Of a stretch of 64,000 nucleotides of DNA, positions 7,956-19,800 are shown piece after piece (the stretch's first letter is position 1; the number at the start of each line of letters is the position of its first letter). Position numbers and translations under genes: made by a program. The notes under the pieces were generated by a model. That model was given only the letters and a program-made list of their open reading frames with translations, had not been told where the DNA came from and did not search any database. Source of the DNA: Marinobacter mangrovi (GTDB lineage Bacteria; Pseudomonadota; Gammaproteobacteria; Pseudomonadales; Oleiphilaceae); NCBI RefSeq assembly GCF_016798325.1, contig NZ_JAERVO010000001.1, positions 310,001-374,000 of the forward strand, read 5' to 3'.

Positions 7956-9098
7956 GTGGCGGATAACGAGCTGCAACTGGATCACGACGTCTTGCGCCTG
8001 GAGCGCCCGGGGAAGGGCGGGCGCGACCTGCGTGCCTGGGACGCGGCGGATGAGCAGCTGATCGAGGCGGTTCGGGAGCGCTGGCCGGGAGCCGACGCGG
8101 GGCGTCCCCGCGTGGCGATTATGGACGACAGTTTCGGCGCGTTGACCCTGGGGTTGGCGGATATCGCCCCGATGAGCCTGGCCGACAGCGCGCTTTGCCG
8201 GGTGGGGGTGAGTCGTAATGCCGTCCTCAATGGCCTGCCGGCACCGTCTATTCACAGCTGGTTGTCGCCGCCGGCGGGACTTTTCGACGCCGTCGTGCTC
8301 AAGATACCGCGTCATCTGGATTACCTTGAATACCTGCTGCGCTGGGCCAACGACCATCTGGCCCCCGACGGTGTGGTGATCGCCGGCGGGATGATCAAGC
8401 ACCTGCCCGATCGCTGCGTCGATGTCTTCACAAGACTGATGGGCAACAACGAACCCCGGCCGGCCAGACGCAAGGCCCGGGTAATCGTTGCGCCACGCGG
8501 GACGGCGGGACTGGCGGATTGGAACCGGCAATGGCGAGGGTACACGCTGGACGATGTCTCAGGCCCGGTCGAAGCGCTGCCTGCGGTGTTTTCCCGCGAC
8601 CAGCTCGATCAGGGAACCCGGGTTTTCCTGCCCTCTGTGCGCGAGGTATTGGCTTCTCTTCCGTCGGGAACCCAAGTGCTGGACCTTGGGTGTGGTAATG
8701 GCGTGCTCGGGCTGACGGCGTTGCTGACCCGTGACGATTGCACGGTGACGTTTGCCGATGTCTCCAGTCAGGCGCTGGCCAGCGCCAAGCGCAATGCGGA
8801 GACGAGAGGCGTGGCCGGGCGAGCGCGATTTGAGCACGGCGACGGCGTTCCGCGTGATGGGCGTTTCGATCTCATCCTGTGCAACCCGCCGTTCCATGAG
8901 GGCGGAGCCGTCGGCGATCACATTGCCCTGCGAATGTTCCGTCAGTCCGCGGCCGCACTGTCACCCACCGGGCAGTTGCTGGTGGTGGGGAATCGCCACC
9001 TGGGGTACCACGTCAAGCTGAAACGCTGGTTCAGCTCGGTGCAGCAGCAGGCGGCCGATCCGAAATTCGTGGTTTTTGCCTGCCGCGTCAGCCGCTGA
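7956..9098 (+). CDS. rlmG: 23S rRNA (guanine-1835-N2) methyltransferase RlmG
   Basis: This 380-residue protein matches RlmG. The N-terminal inactive methyltransferase lobe contains LRAWDAADEQLIEAV and VLKIPRHLDYLEYLL. The active lobe carries SAM motif VLDLGCGNGVLGLTAL (about residues 242-257) and the NPPF motif (LCNPPFHEGGAV, about 313-324), ending KFVVFACRVSR. It would methylate G1835 of 23S rRNA. The start is GTG at 7956, with a purine-rich GGGGAAAAGGA just upstream. It is monocistronic and convergent with riboflavin synthase. Confidence 0.92.
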   Translation: MADNELQLDHDVLRLERPGKGGRDLRAWDAADEQLIEAVRERWPGADAGRPRVAIMDDSFGALTLGLADIAPMSLADSALCRVGVSRNAVLNGLPAPSIHSWLSPPAGLFDAVVLKIPRHLDYLEYLLRWANDHLAPDGVVIAGGMIKHLPDRCVDVFTRLMGNNEPRPARRKARVIVAPRGTAGLADWNRQWRGYTLDDVSGPVEALPAVFSRDQLDQGTRVFLPSVREVLASLPSGTQVLDLGCGNGVLGLTALLTRDDCTVTFADVSSQALASAKRNAETRGVAGRARFEHGDGVPRDGRFDLILCNPPFHEGGAVGDHIALRMFRQSAAALSPTGQLLVVGNRHLGYHVKLKRWFSSVQQQAADPKFVVFACRVSR

Positions 9099-9705
9099 CG
9101 GGCCGTTCGTAGCCCATGCGGGCCAGGGTGTCCACGATGGTTTGGGTCTGGCTGTCGATCTCGATGTTCACCCGGTCGCCAGTTTCCAGCGTGCCAAAGG
9201 TGGTGACGCGAAGGGTTTCCGGGATCAGGTGGACGTTGAAGGTGTCTTCCGTCACGCTGCCAATGGTGAGACTGGCCCCGTTGATGGCGATGTAGCCCTT
9301 GGCAAAGATGTACTTCATCCAGTCCCGGGGCACCCGGAAGTGAATCGTCCGATTGTTCTCCGGCGTTTCGATGGCCGTCACTTCGGCCGTGGTGTGAACG
9401 TGTCCGGACAGCAGGTGGCCGCCGATTTCATCGCCGATGCGGGCGGCACGTTCGAAGTTGACGTGATCGCCGGCCTGCAGGTCGCCCAGCGTGGTCAGGC
9501 TGAGGGTCTCCTGCATGGCGTCGAAATAGAGTGCGTTCCCGTCCTGTCGGGTGACGGTCAGGCAGGTGCCGTTGAGGGCGACCGAGGCGCCAATCTCCAC
9601 ACCGTCGACGCGATCGTCCGGAAAGGCCAGGACAAACGTGGACAGGCCGGGGCGTTGCTCGACGTTGATGACTCGGGCCTGGCCCTGAACGATTCCGGTG
9701 AACAT
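9088..9705 (-). CDS. ribE: Riboflavin synthase alpha subunit
   Basis: The protein begins MFTGIVQGQARV and has 205 residues in two homologous beta-barrels, GASVALNGTCLTVTR and GYIAINGASLTIGSV, with paired GDHVNFERA and GDRVNIEID segments. This is the E. coli-type enzyme that dismutates two lumazines to riboflavin as a homotrimer. It stands alone here rather than in a rib operon. I see no FMN riboswitch in the 150 bp upstream. Its 3' end overlaps rlmG by 11 bp. Confidence 0.93.
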   Translation of the reverse strand: MFTGIVQGQARVINVEQRPGLSTFVLAFPDDRVDGVEIGASVALNGTCLTVTRQDGNALYFDAMQETLSLTTLGDLQAGDHVNFERAARIGDEIGGHLLSGHVHTTAEVTAIETPENNRTIHFRVPRDWMKYIFAKGYIAINGASLTIGSVTEDTFNVHLIPETLRVTTFGTLETGDRVNIEIDSQTQTIVDTLARMGYERPVSG

Positions 9706-9879
9706 GGCGTCTCCAGTGCGGGAAAGGGAACTCGGGGCGGCCTGACAGGCGTCCCGCTGGCTGGCGGTAGCATAACGGTCCTGCCGGATCATGCCAAGCG
9801 GCCGCGGGCTCAAGGTTTTCGGACAGAGGCCGATAGCCTGTAGACGGTTGCAGATAAAATGAACGAGGGGAGGCGAGGC

Positions 9880-10797
9880 ATGGCAGTATCCGACGCGAAC
9901 GAGCGGCCCTCGCCTGTTTTGCAGCCGGGGCGTCCTGCCGATCCCAAGCCGACCCAACCGCCCGCCACCACGAGCGCGGCACAGCCTCCGGCCACCCGCA
10001 GCACCGAAGTCTCCCAGCGACCGGAACCATCAACGTCAGGCGAGGTAGCCGAGCCCTCCGAGGTTGTGGGCGAGAGCGAAGACGCCAACGAAAGCCCGCC
10101 CGAGGAAAGCAAAGAGACGGTCCTCCTGCGTCAGCGGGATCGACGACGTTTGTTGCGCCAGTGCGAGCGGGTCCTGCTGCTGGATTTCAACACACTGGCC
10201 ATACCGGACTGGCCCGACAATTTTACCCTGTCGGCGGCTCGCCGCCGTCGGGATCTCTGGCTGTTTGCCGCCTCCCTGGCTGCGGTGGTGTTTCTTGCCG
10301 GCGTACCCGGCATGGTGCCCGCCTGGGTGGCCGGTAGTGGGTTCGGTGCGTTCGTGTTGATTGCCCTGGCCGGCGTGCCGTTTGTTCGCCGGATATTCTC
10401 GTCCAGGCCCAGCTATATGGACCTCCTGTTATTGCGTCAGCAACGGTTGCGGGAGGCCCGCAGCCATATTGCGCATCTTGAGGGCGAGGAAGGGCTCGCG
10501 TGGCAATGCGCGATGATGACCGATTGCAACCCGGCACTGCGTTCCACCCGTTTCAGCACCCTGGTTAACCTGTCCGAGAAGCGAGTGCTGGCGCGCCAGT
10601 TGCGACGGCGTGAGCACATCAGGCTCTACCTGATTTTCATGCTGGAAGCCGAGAAGGCTTACGACCGGCTTCAGAGTCGTTATTTTGAGGGCCATCAACA
10701 GGCGATCGATAACGGCTGGGAGCAACCGTCTGAGCCCTCGTCGGAATCGGCAGAGCTCGATCGCTCCGATGAGTCGGACGCTCCCTCTCAGGAATAG
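9880..10797 (+). CDS. Hypothetical membrane protein with disordered N-terminus (305 residues)
   Basis: The first roughly 90 residues are rich in Pro, Ser, Thr and Glu and look disordered. Next comes a basic segment (LLRQRDRRRLLRQCERVLLLDFN). Two adjacent transmembrane helices follow (LWLFAASLAAVVFLAGVPGMV and AGSGFGAFVLIALAGVPFV, about residues 130-175). The C-terminal 125 residues form a charged helical cytoplasmic domain (LLLLRQQRLREARSHIAHLE, LARQLRRREHIRLYLIFMLE) with an acidic tail. ATG at 9880 has GGAGG 6 bp upstream. No family is recognised. It sits alone between ribE and the amt control region. Confidence 0.7.
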   Translation: MAVSDANERPSPVLQPGRPADPKPTQPPATTSAAQPPATRSTEVSQRPEPSTSGEVAEPSEVVGESEDANESPPEESKETVLLRQRDRRRLLRQCERVLLLDFNTLAIPDWPDNFTLSAARRRRDLWLFAASLAAVVFLAGVPGMVPAWVAGSGFGAFVLIALAGVPFVRRIFSSRPSYMDLLLLRQQRLREARSHIAHLEGEEGLAWQCAMMTDCNPALRSTRFSTLVNLSEKRVLARQLRRREHIRLYLIFMLEAEKAYDRLQSRYFEGHQQAIDNGWEQPSEPSSESAELDRSDESDAPSQE

Positions 10798-10820
10798 CCA
10801 CCAACCAGGGTGGCTTTCGT
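10796..10820 (+). terminator. Probable terminator of the preceding membrane-protein gene
   Basis: AGCCACC-aaccag-GGTGGCT is a perfect 7-bp stem starting at the stop codon, followed by a weak T-rich stretch (TTCGTTGT). Confidence 0.55.
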
Positions 10821-10882
10821 TGTCGGGTCGGCTCGATGGGTCGTTGTTTGGCGTTTTTTGGTGCGGCTCAGCTTCTGTTTTG

Positions 10883-10940
10883 TGCGCAAATGTAGTGCTC
10901 TCCCGCAAATAATGCACCTGGAATGCACCATAATGGTGCC
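10883..10940 (+). promoter_or_regulatory. Pair of candidate NtrC enhancer sites
   Basis: TGCACC-ATAAT-GGTGCC (10924-10940) differs by one base from the consensus NtrC site TGCACC-N5-GGTGCA. A weaker copy, TGCGCA-AATGT-AGTGCT (10883-10899), lies upstream with centres 41 bp apart, about four helical turns. Two phased sites are what NtrC oligomers use at nitrogen-regulated sigma-54 promoters. The stretch 10798-11168 holds no other gene I can support. Confidence 0.7.
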
Positions 10941-11027
10941 AGATGCGTGCCGTTTAGATCTCCCTCTTCTTTCCAATCGATCGTTTATAGCGTCCAACTC
11001 TTTGATATGAGTGCCCGTGTTCCACGT

Positions 11028-11043
11028 TGGAACATTTCTTGTA
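11028..11043 (+). promoter_or_regulatory. Candidate sigma-54 (-24/-12) promoter for amt
   Basis: TGGAACATTTCTTGTA fits TGGCAC-N5-TTGCA at 10 of the 11 or 12 informative positions counted loosely, with GG at -24 and GT instead of GC at -12. It lies 88 bp downstream of the strong NtrC site, a usual enhancer distance, and leaves a leader of roughly 110 nt before the transporter start. The GT at -12 weakens the call. Confidence 0.45.
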
Positions 11044-11168
11044 TCGGTGTGCGCCCAAATAATGCAGCGGGGTTTGCAGGCGCAACGAGGCGTGGGACGG
11101 ATGATCGTCCGCGGGCTTGCGCGCGCAGCCCTGGCAGTTCATCAGAATAAAGACGGGAGCATTGAACC

Positions 11169-12380
11169 GTGGAGACGACGAGCGCAGTGGAAACGCTGCT
11201 GCAGAGTGCGAATACCTTTTTCCTGTTGCTGGGCGCGATCATGGTGCTGGCCATGCACGCCGGCTTTGCCTTCCTGGAAGTCGGGACCGTGCGGCACAAG
11301 AACCAGGTGAACGCCCTGGTCAAGATCATGACGGACTTTGGCGTATCGACGCTGGCCTATTTCTTTATTGGCTACAGTGTGGCCTACCATACCAATTTCT
11401 TCGCCAGTGCTTCGGTACTGACCCAGGCCAACGGGTACGACCTGGTCAAATTTTTCTTCCTGCTGACCTTCGCGGCAGCGATTCCCGCCATTGTGTCCGG
11501 CGGTATTGCAGAGCGGGCGCGATTCTATCCGATGCTGGTGGCTTCCGGTCTTATCGTGGCTCTGGTGTATCCGTTCTTCGAGGGACTCGTGTGGAATGGG
11601 AACTACGGTTTCCAGGCCTGGCTGGACGCTACCTTCGGCGCGCCATTCCACGACTTTGCCGGCTCGGTTGTTGTCCACGGCGTTGGCGGCTGGATCGCGC
11701 TGGCCGCGATCCTGTTGCTGGGCGCGCGCAACGGTCGTTACCGTAACGGTCGGGTGGTGGCCTTTGCACCGTCCAATATCCCGTTCCTGGCACTGGGCGC
11801 CTGGATCCTGTGTGTGGGCTGGTTCGGCTTTAACGTGATGTCTGCCCAGACGCTGGACGGCATCAGCGGCCTTGTGGCCGTGAACAGTCTGATGGCGATG
11901 GTCGGCGGGATCGTGGTGGCGATGCTGGTGGGTCGTAAGGACCCCGGCTTTATTCATAACGGGCCGTTGGCGGGGCTGGTGGCGGTCTGTGCCGGTTCCG
12001 ACCTGATGCATCCGATCGGTGCCCTGGTGACCGGCGGCGTTGCCGGTGCGCTGTTCGTCTTCCTGTTCGAGTGGGCCCAGAACAAGATGCCGCGCCTGGA
12101 CGATGTCCTCGGTGTGTGGCCGCTGCACGGGATTTGTGGTGTCTGGGGTGGCCTGGCCGCCGGGATCTTCGGCCAGTCGGTACTGGGCGGACTGGGCGGC
12201 GTCAGCTTCATGGCGCAGCTGATCGGTACGGTGACGGGCATCGTGGTGGCTTTCGTTGGCGGTCTGGTGGTGTACGGGCTGGTCAACGCGGTGAGTTCGA
12301 TCCGGTTGTCCCAGGAAGAAGAGTTCGAGGGCGCGGATTTGTCCGTTCACCGCATTGCAGCGACTTCAATGGATAAGTAG
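11169..12380 (+). CDS. amt: Ammonium transporter (Amt/MEP/Rh family)
   Basis: This integral inner-membrane protein of 403 residues has about eleven helices. It carries the family residues D162 in HDFAGS, the twin pore histidines at H170 (VVVHGVGGW) and H320 (GVWPLHGICGVWGG), and the helix-5 signature following FAAAIPAIVSGGIAERARF. It conducts ammonium into the cell. The start is GTG at 11169 with GGGAG about 10 bp before. Unusually, no glnK (PII) gene is next to it. Upstream NtrC-like sites suggest expression under nitrogen limitation. A strong terminator follows. Confidence 0.93.
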   Translation: METTSAVETLLQSANTFFLLLGAIMVLAMHAGFAFLEVGTVRHKNQVNALVKIMTDFGVSTLAYFFIGYSVAYHTNFFASASVLTQANGYDLVKFFFLLTFAAAIPAIVSGGIAERARFYPMLVASGLIVALVYPFFEGLVWNGNYGFQAWLDATFGAPFHDFAGSVVVHGVGGWIALAAILLLGARNGRYRNGRVVAFAPSNIPFLALGAWILCVGWFGFNVMSAQTLDGISGLVAVNSLMAMVGGIVVAMLVGRKDPGFIHNGPLAGLVAVCAGSDLMHPIGALVTGGVAGALFVFLFEWAQNKMPRLDDVLGVWPLHGICGVWGGLAAGIFGQSVLGGLGGVSFMAQLIGTVTGIVVAFVGGLVVYGLVNAVSSIRLSQEEEFEGADLSVHRIAATSMDK

Positions 12381-12407
12381 CCGGCAGAGAATGGCGCTTA
12401 CCATCGC

Positions 12408-12440
12408 AAAACGCAGGCACCGAAAGGGCCTGCGTTTTCT
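12408..12440 (+). terminator. Rho-independent terminator of amt
   Basis: AAAACGCAGGC and GCCTGCGTTTT form a perfect 11-bp stem around a 9-nt loop, ending in TTTTCT. Confidence 0.85.
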
Positions 12441-12525
12441 GCGTTAAGGCTGAGGATTCTCCGGGGCAAGCGAGATTGATGAGCGAAGGAAGAGGCGGCG
12501 TCATTGGCCGACCCGGTTGGCTTGC

Positions 12526-12569
12526 TTGACAAGGATAACCATCAAACGTATGTTTTAAACATACGTTTG
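12526..12569 (+). promoter_or_regulatory. psrA promoter with overlapping PsrA operator
   Basis: TTGACA (12526-12531) and TATGTT (12549-12554) are separated by 17 bp. Lying over the -10 is a perfect palindrome: CAAACGTATGTTT (12543-12555), one central base, then AAACATACGTTTG (12557-12569). It fits the known PsrA-type core G/CAAAC-N2-4-GTTTG/C. Binding would block the promoter, so negative autoregulation is expected, relieved by long-chain fatty acids or their CoA esters as in Pseudomonas. Confidence 0.85.
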
Positions 12570-12593
12570 GTAGGTTCACCTTGGCGGTAGGTT

Positions 12594-13253
12594 ATGGCGC
12601 AGTCCGATACAGTTGATCGCATCCTCAATGCTGCAGAAGAGCTGTTCGCAGAACGCGGCTTCTCTGAAACATCGCTGCGTATGATTACCAGTAAGGCTAA
12701 CGTTAATCTGGCAGCGGTCAATTACCATTTTGGCTCAAAGAACGCCCTGATCCAGGCGGTTTTTGCCCGTTTCCTGACGCCTTTTTCCGAAACCCTGGAT
12801 AAAGCATTCGATGATCTGGAGCGCCGTTGCAAAGGCGAGCCGCCCACGCTGCAGCAAACCCTTTGGGTGTTAACGGAAAGCGCCGTGCGCATGCCCCATC
12901 GCAACGAGAAGGGCATCTCCATTTTCATGCGCCTGCTGGGATTGGCCTACACCCAGTCCCAGGGGCACCTTCGCAAGTTCCTGGAACAGGAATACAGCGA
13001 GCCTTTCGGGCGCCTGATGCGTCTGCTCAAGGCCGGCACCCCGCAACTCTCCGCGGTGGACCGTTACTGGCGTATCCAGTTCATGCTGGGCGCCACGGCC
13101 TTTACCATGTCCAGCAGCGATGCCCTGCGCGAAATTCTCGAGAACAAGCTGGGTATCGACACCACGGTGCAGGAAATCGCCGCACGCCTGGTGCCGTTCC
13201 TGGCCGCCGGCCTGCAGGCAGACGATCCCATCTCGGTGCCGAAGACCGCCTGA
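12594..13253 (+). CDS. psrA: TetR-family regulator PsrA
   Basis: The 219-residue protein starts MAQSDTVDRILNAAEELFAE and matches Pseudomonas PsrA closely through its HTH (ITSKANVNLAAVNYHFGSKN, about residues 31-50). The match continues in the ligand domain (SIFMRLLGLAYTQSQGHLRK, FMLGATAFTMSSSDALRE). PsrA represses beta-oxidation genes and itself and, in pseudomonads, activates rpoS. Its fatty-acid-responsive role is known for the family; the target genes in this organism are not visible. A perfect palindrome lies on its promoter. Confidence 0.92.
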   Translation: MAQSDTVDRILNAAEELFAERGFSETSLRMITSKANVNLAAVNYHFGSKNALIQAVFARFLTPFSETLDKAFDDLERRCKGEPPTLQQTLWVLTESAVRMPHRNEKGISIFMRLLGLAYTQSQGHLRKFLEQEYSEPFGRLMRLLKAGTPQLSAVDRYWRIQFMLGATAFTMSSSDALREILENKLGIDTTVQEIAARLVPFLAAGLQADDPISVPKTA

Positions 13254-13428
13254 TCGCGGTGCCATCCTCCCGGTCCGGGCCCCATCTTTCCATGACGGTT
13301 TTGTAAAAAGCAGTCCTTTGCACGCGCTTCTTGAGGCCTGGCCCGTTGTGACGGGTGGCTGGCCTGGGGTAATCTCTGCGCCATCAAGCCGGATTCCAAG
13401 GAACCGGTTCACTGGACCGAGGTGATGT

Positions 13429-13917
13429 GTGCCTGTTGCTGAACATCTGCAGATCAGTCTTTCCCACCAGACGCTGACCGCGCGTATGAATGACGGGGCG
13501 GTATTGACCTATTCGGTGTCGACCGCGGCCAACGGTCCGGGTGAAGCCAACGGGTCCGGCTGCACGCCGCGGGGCGAGCATTATGTGCGTGCCTGCATTG
13601 GCACCGACCAGCCGCGCGGCACGGTTTTTCGCGGTCGCCGTCCGACGGGCGAGATCTATACAGCCGAACTGGCGAACGCCTTTCCGGACCGGGACTGGAT
13701 CCTGTCCCGGATCCTCTGGCTGTGCGGTCGTGAACCGGGCCGCAATCGCGGCGGACAGGTCGACTCCATGCGCCGCTACATTTACATTCACGGTACGCCC
13801 GACACCGAGCCGATGGGCGTTGCCGCCTCCCATGGCTGCATTCGCATGCGCAATGACGACGTGATCGCTCTGTTCGCGATGGTCCGGCCGGGCACGCCGG
13901 TCACCATTACGGAATAA
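13429..13917 (+). CDS. L,D-transpeptidase (YkuD domain)
   Basis: The 162-residue protein is little more than a YkuD catalytic domain. The motif HGTPDTEPMGVAASHGCIRM places His121, His135 and catalytic Cys137. Family members form 3-3 peptidoglycan cross-links or attach lipoproteins. No signal peptide is apparent (MPVAEHLQISLSHQTL), so export is unclear; short signal-less YkuD proteins occur in other gammaproteobacteria. The start is GTG at 13429 with GAGGTGAT upstream. The MscS gene follows 87 bp downstream. Confidence 0.85.
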   Translation: MPVAEHLQISLSHQTLTARMNDGAVLTYSVSTAANGPGEANGSGCTPRGEHYVRACIGTDQPRGTVFRGRRPTGEIYTAELANAFPDRDWILSRILWLCGREPGRNRGGQVDSMRRYIYIHGTPDTEPMGVAASHGCIRMRNDDVIALFAMVRPGTPVTITE

Positions 13918-14004
13918 AAGCCGGTGACATGGGCGCGTGAAGGTCATCATGGTGCCGCTCATGCGCTGGATGGGTGACCATAGAAAAGGAAGCAGGAGAC
14001 CGAT

Positions 14005-16812
<2,808 letters not shown>

Positions 16813-16816
<4 letters not shown>

Positions 16817-19800
16817 GCGGGCGCTTTCTCCAGCTCCCCGAGCATGTCCGCGACGCCGGCAAGTTTACCATCGGTCGTTGTGTCCTTCAGCCTGAAGCGG
16901 AAGGTGTTCGCGCCCTCCAGTTTATAGGATTGCGGCGCGCTCTGGACTTTCTGGACAAGAATTAAGGGGTCGACCGGTGTCTGGTGGCCGAATTCCAGTC
17001 GGCCCCATTCGCTGCCGGCGTCGATCTTGGTAATGCCGAGTTTCTCGGCCCGGATGCGCAACTGGGACTGGCGCATCAGGTTCTTGGCCGGGTCCGGCAG
17101 CAGTCCGAAGCGGTCGATCATCTCCACCTGCAGCTCTTTCAGCTCGTCCTGGGTTCGCGTGCTGGCGATGCGTTTGTAGAGCATCAGGCGGTTGTGGACG
17201 TCGGGCAGGTAATCGTCGGGAATCAGCGCGGGGATGCGCAGATTGATCTCGGTGCCATGACTTAATGGTAATTCCGCATTGGGCGTGCGGCCTTCGCGGA
17301 TCGCTTTGACGGCCTCGTCCAGCAGTTCCATGTAAAGAGTGAAGCCGATCGTCTCGATCTGGCCGCTCTGTTCCTCGCCCAGCAGTTCGCCGGCACCCCG
17401 GATCTCCAGGTCCTGCGTGGCCAGCATAAAGCCGGCGCCCAGGTCCTGGGCCATGGAGATGGCCTCCAGGCGCTTTTCCGCATCGCTGCTCATGCTCTTG
17501 GGCGGGGGCGTGAGCAGATAGGCGTAGGCCTGATGGTGGGAGCGTCCGACGCGACCGCGCAGCTGGTGCAGTTGGGCCAGGCCGAACTTGTCTGCGCGCT
17601 CGATGATGATGGTGTTCGCGCTGGGGATGTCGATGCCGGTCTCGATGATGGTGGTGCACACCAGCACGTTGAAACGCTTGTGGTAGAAGTCGGACATGAT
17701 CTGCTCAAGTTCACGCTCGCGCATCTGGCCATGCGCCACGCCCACGCGGGCCTCGGGGATCAGTTCGCGCAGATCCGAGGCCATCTTCTCGATGGTGCTG
17801 ACTTCGTTGTGCAGGAAATACACCTGACCACCCCGCAGGATTTCCCGCAGGATCGCTTCCTTGATCAGGGCGTCTTCGCGCTGGCGGACAAAGGTCTTCA
17901 CCGACAGGCGCCGGGCTGGTGGCGTGGCGATGATGGACAGGTCGCGGAGGTGGCCCATGGCCATGTTCAGCGTTCGGGGAATCGGCGTGGCGGTCAGTGT
18001 CAGCAGATCCACCTCGGCGCGCAGCGCCTTGAGCCGTTCTTTCTGCTGGACGCCGAAGCGGTGCTCCTCATCGATGATCACCAGCCCCAGATTCTTGAAA
18101 TGAACATCCCCCTGCAGGAGTTTGTGGGTGCCGATCACGATGTCCGCCTTGCCGGATTCGATGTTGGTCATGGTCTGGCTGGCCTGCTTGCCGGTGCGGA
18201 AGCGGCTCAGCAGTTCGACGTTGACCGGCGTATCCGCAAAGCGATCCCGGAAGGATTCGTAGTGCTGCTGGGCGAGCAGGGTGGTCGGCACCAGGACGGC
18301 CACCTGCTTGCCGGAATAGGTGGCCATGAACGCCGCCCGCATGGCGACTTCCGTCTTGCCGAAGCCCACGTCGCCGCACACCAGCCGGTCCATCGGTCGT
18401 TCGCTGGTCATATCCTCGATGACGGCTTCAATGGCGGCCTGCTGGTCCGGTGTCTCTTCGAACGGGAAGCCGGCGACAAAGCTGCGATAACTCTCGGCCG
18501 GGTTGTCGAAGACGAAGCCCTTGCGGGCCTCGCGCCGGGCGTAGACATCGAGCAGTTCTGCGGCGGTGTCGCGGATTTTTTCCAGGGCCTTCTGCTTGGC
18601 CTGGCTCCAGCGGTCGGTGCCCAGCTTGTGCAGCGGGGCCAGCTCGTTTTCGGCGCCGGCGTAGCGGGAAATCAGGTGCAGGCTGGAGACCGGCACATAG
18701 AGCTTGGCGTTGTTGGCGTACTCAAGGGTCAGGAATTCCTCGGCCGTCTCCTTGTCCACGGCGATGGTCTGAAGCCCCTGGTAGCGCCCGACGCCATGGT
18801 CGATGTGTACGACCGGGGCACCTATGCGCAGCTCTGACAGGTCGCGGTAGCCCGAGTCGTTGATCTCCGTCGGCTTCTCCCGGCGCCGCTGCTGCAGCAC
18901 GCGCTCGCCAAACAATTCGGTTTCGGTGATCAGGGCGAGACCGGGTTGGGCCAGCAGGCAGCCGGCGTCCAGTGGCGCGATGGTGATGGCCAGGGGCGCT
19001 TCGCCGGTCACGAAAGACGGCCAGTCCGTCAGTGTTTCCGGATGCAAGTCGTAGTCGGACAGGTTGTCGGCCAGGGCCTCCCGGCGGCCGGCGGATTCCA
19101 CGCACAGCAGGGTTCGTCCCCCAAATGCCGACAGGAAGTCTTTCAAGCGATGAGCCGGGTCGTGGGCTTTGCCGTCCATGGCCACGTTGGCAATGGCGCG
19201 GGTATCGCAATGGCGTTCACGGGCACCGGCATCGGCCGTTTCGGTCTGGAGGGTGACCCGTGGAAACTGTTTGATGTGGCCGAAGCACTCGTCCTTGGCC
19301 ATGAACAGCTGGGCGGGCTCGAGAATCGGGCGAAAACGATCGTAGCGCCGATCCTCATAGCGCGCCTCCGCTTCCTCCCGGGCGTGGTCCAGTGCCGGTT
19401 CGAGTCCGGCGGAGGTAAACACGCGGGTGTTGCCCGGCAGGTAGTCGAACAGCGTTGCCGTCTCCTCGAAGAACAGCGGCAGATAGTACTCGATGCCTGG
19501 CGGTGTGATGCCCTGGCTCACATCCTTATAGATGGGCGCATCCTTGTCCGCATGCGGGAAATGCTCAAACCAGCGGTTGCGGAAGCTGGAGCGCGCTTCC
19601 TTGTGCCAGGGAAATTCGTTGGCCGGCAACAATTCGATCCGCTCGATCTGCTCGACGGAGCGCTGGGTTTCCGGGTCGAAGGTGCGCAGGGTTTCGATTT
19701 CGTCGTCGAACAGGTCGATCCGGTAGGGCTGGCTGGCACCCATCGGGAAAATATCCAGGATGGCGCCGCGCACTGCGTATTCGCCGTGCTCGTAGACGTT

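Noticed and set aside
7815-8531. N-terminal extension of the 145-residue hypothetical protein to 384 residues
   Set aside because: The extra part is antisense to rlmG and lacks homology, while ATG at 7814 has a good ribosome binding site.
9706-9858. FMN riboswitch upstream of ribE
   Set aside because: None of the conserved RFN blocks (AGGGGC / GAUUCAGU-like segments in order) is visible in the minus-strand leader.
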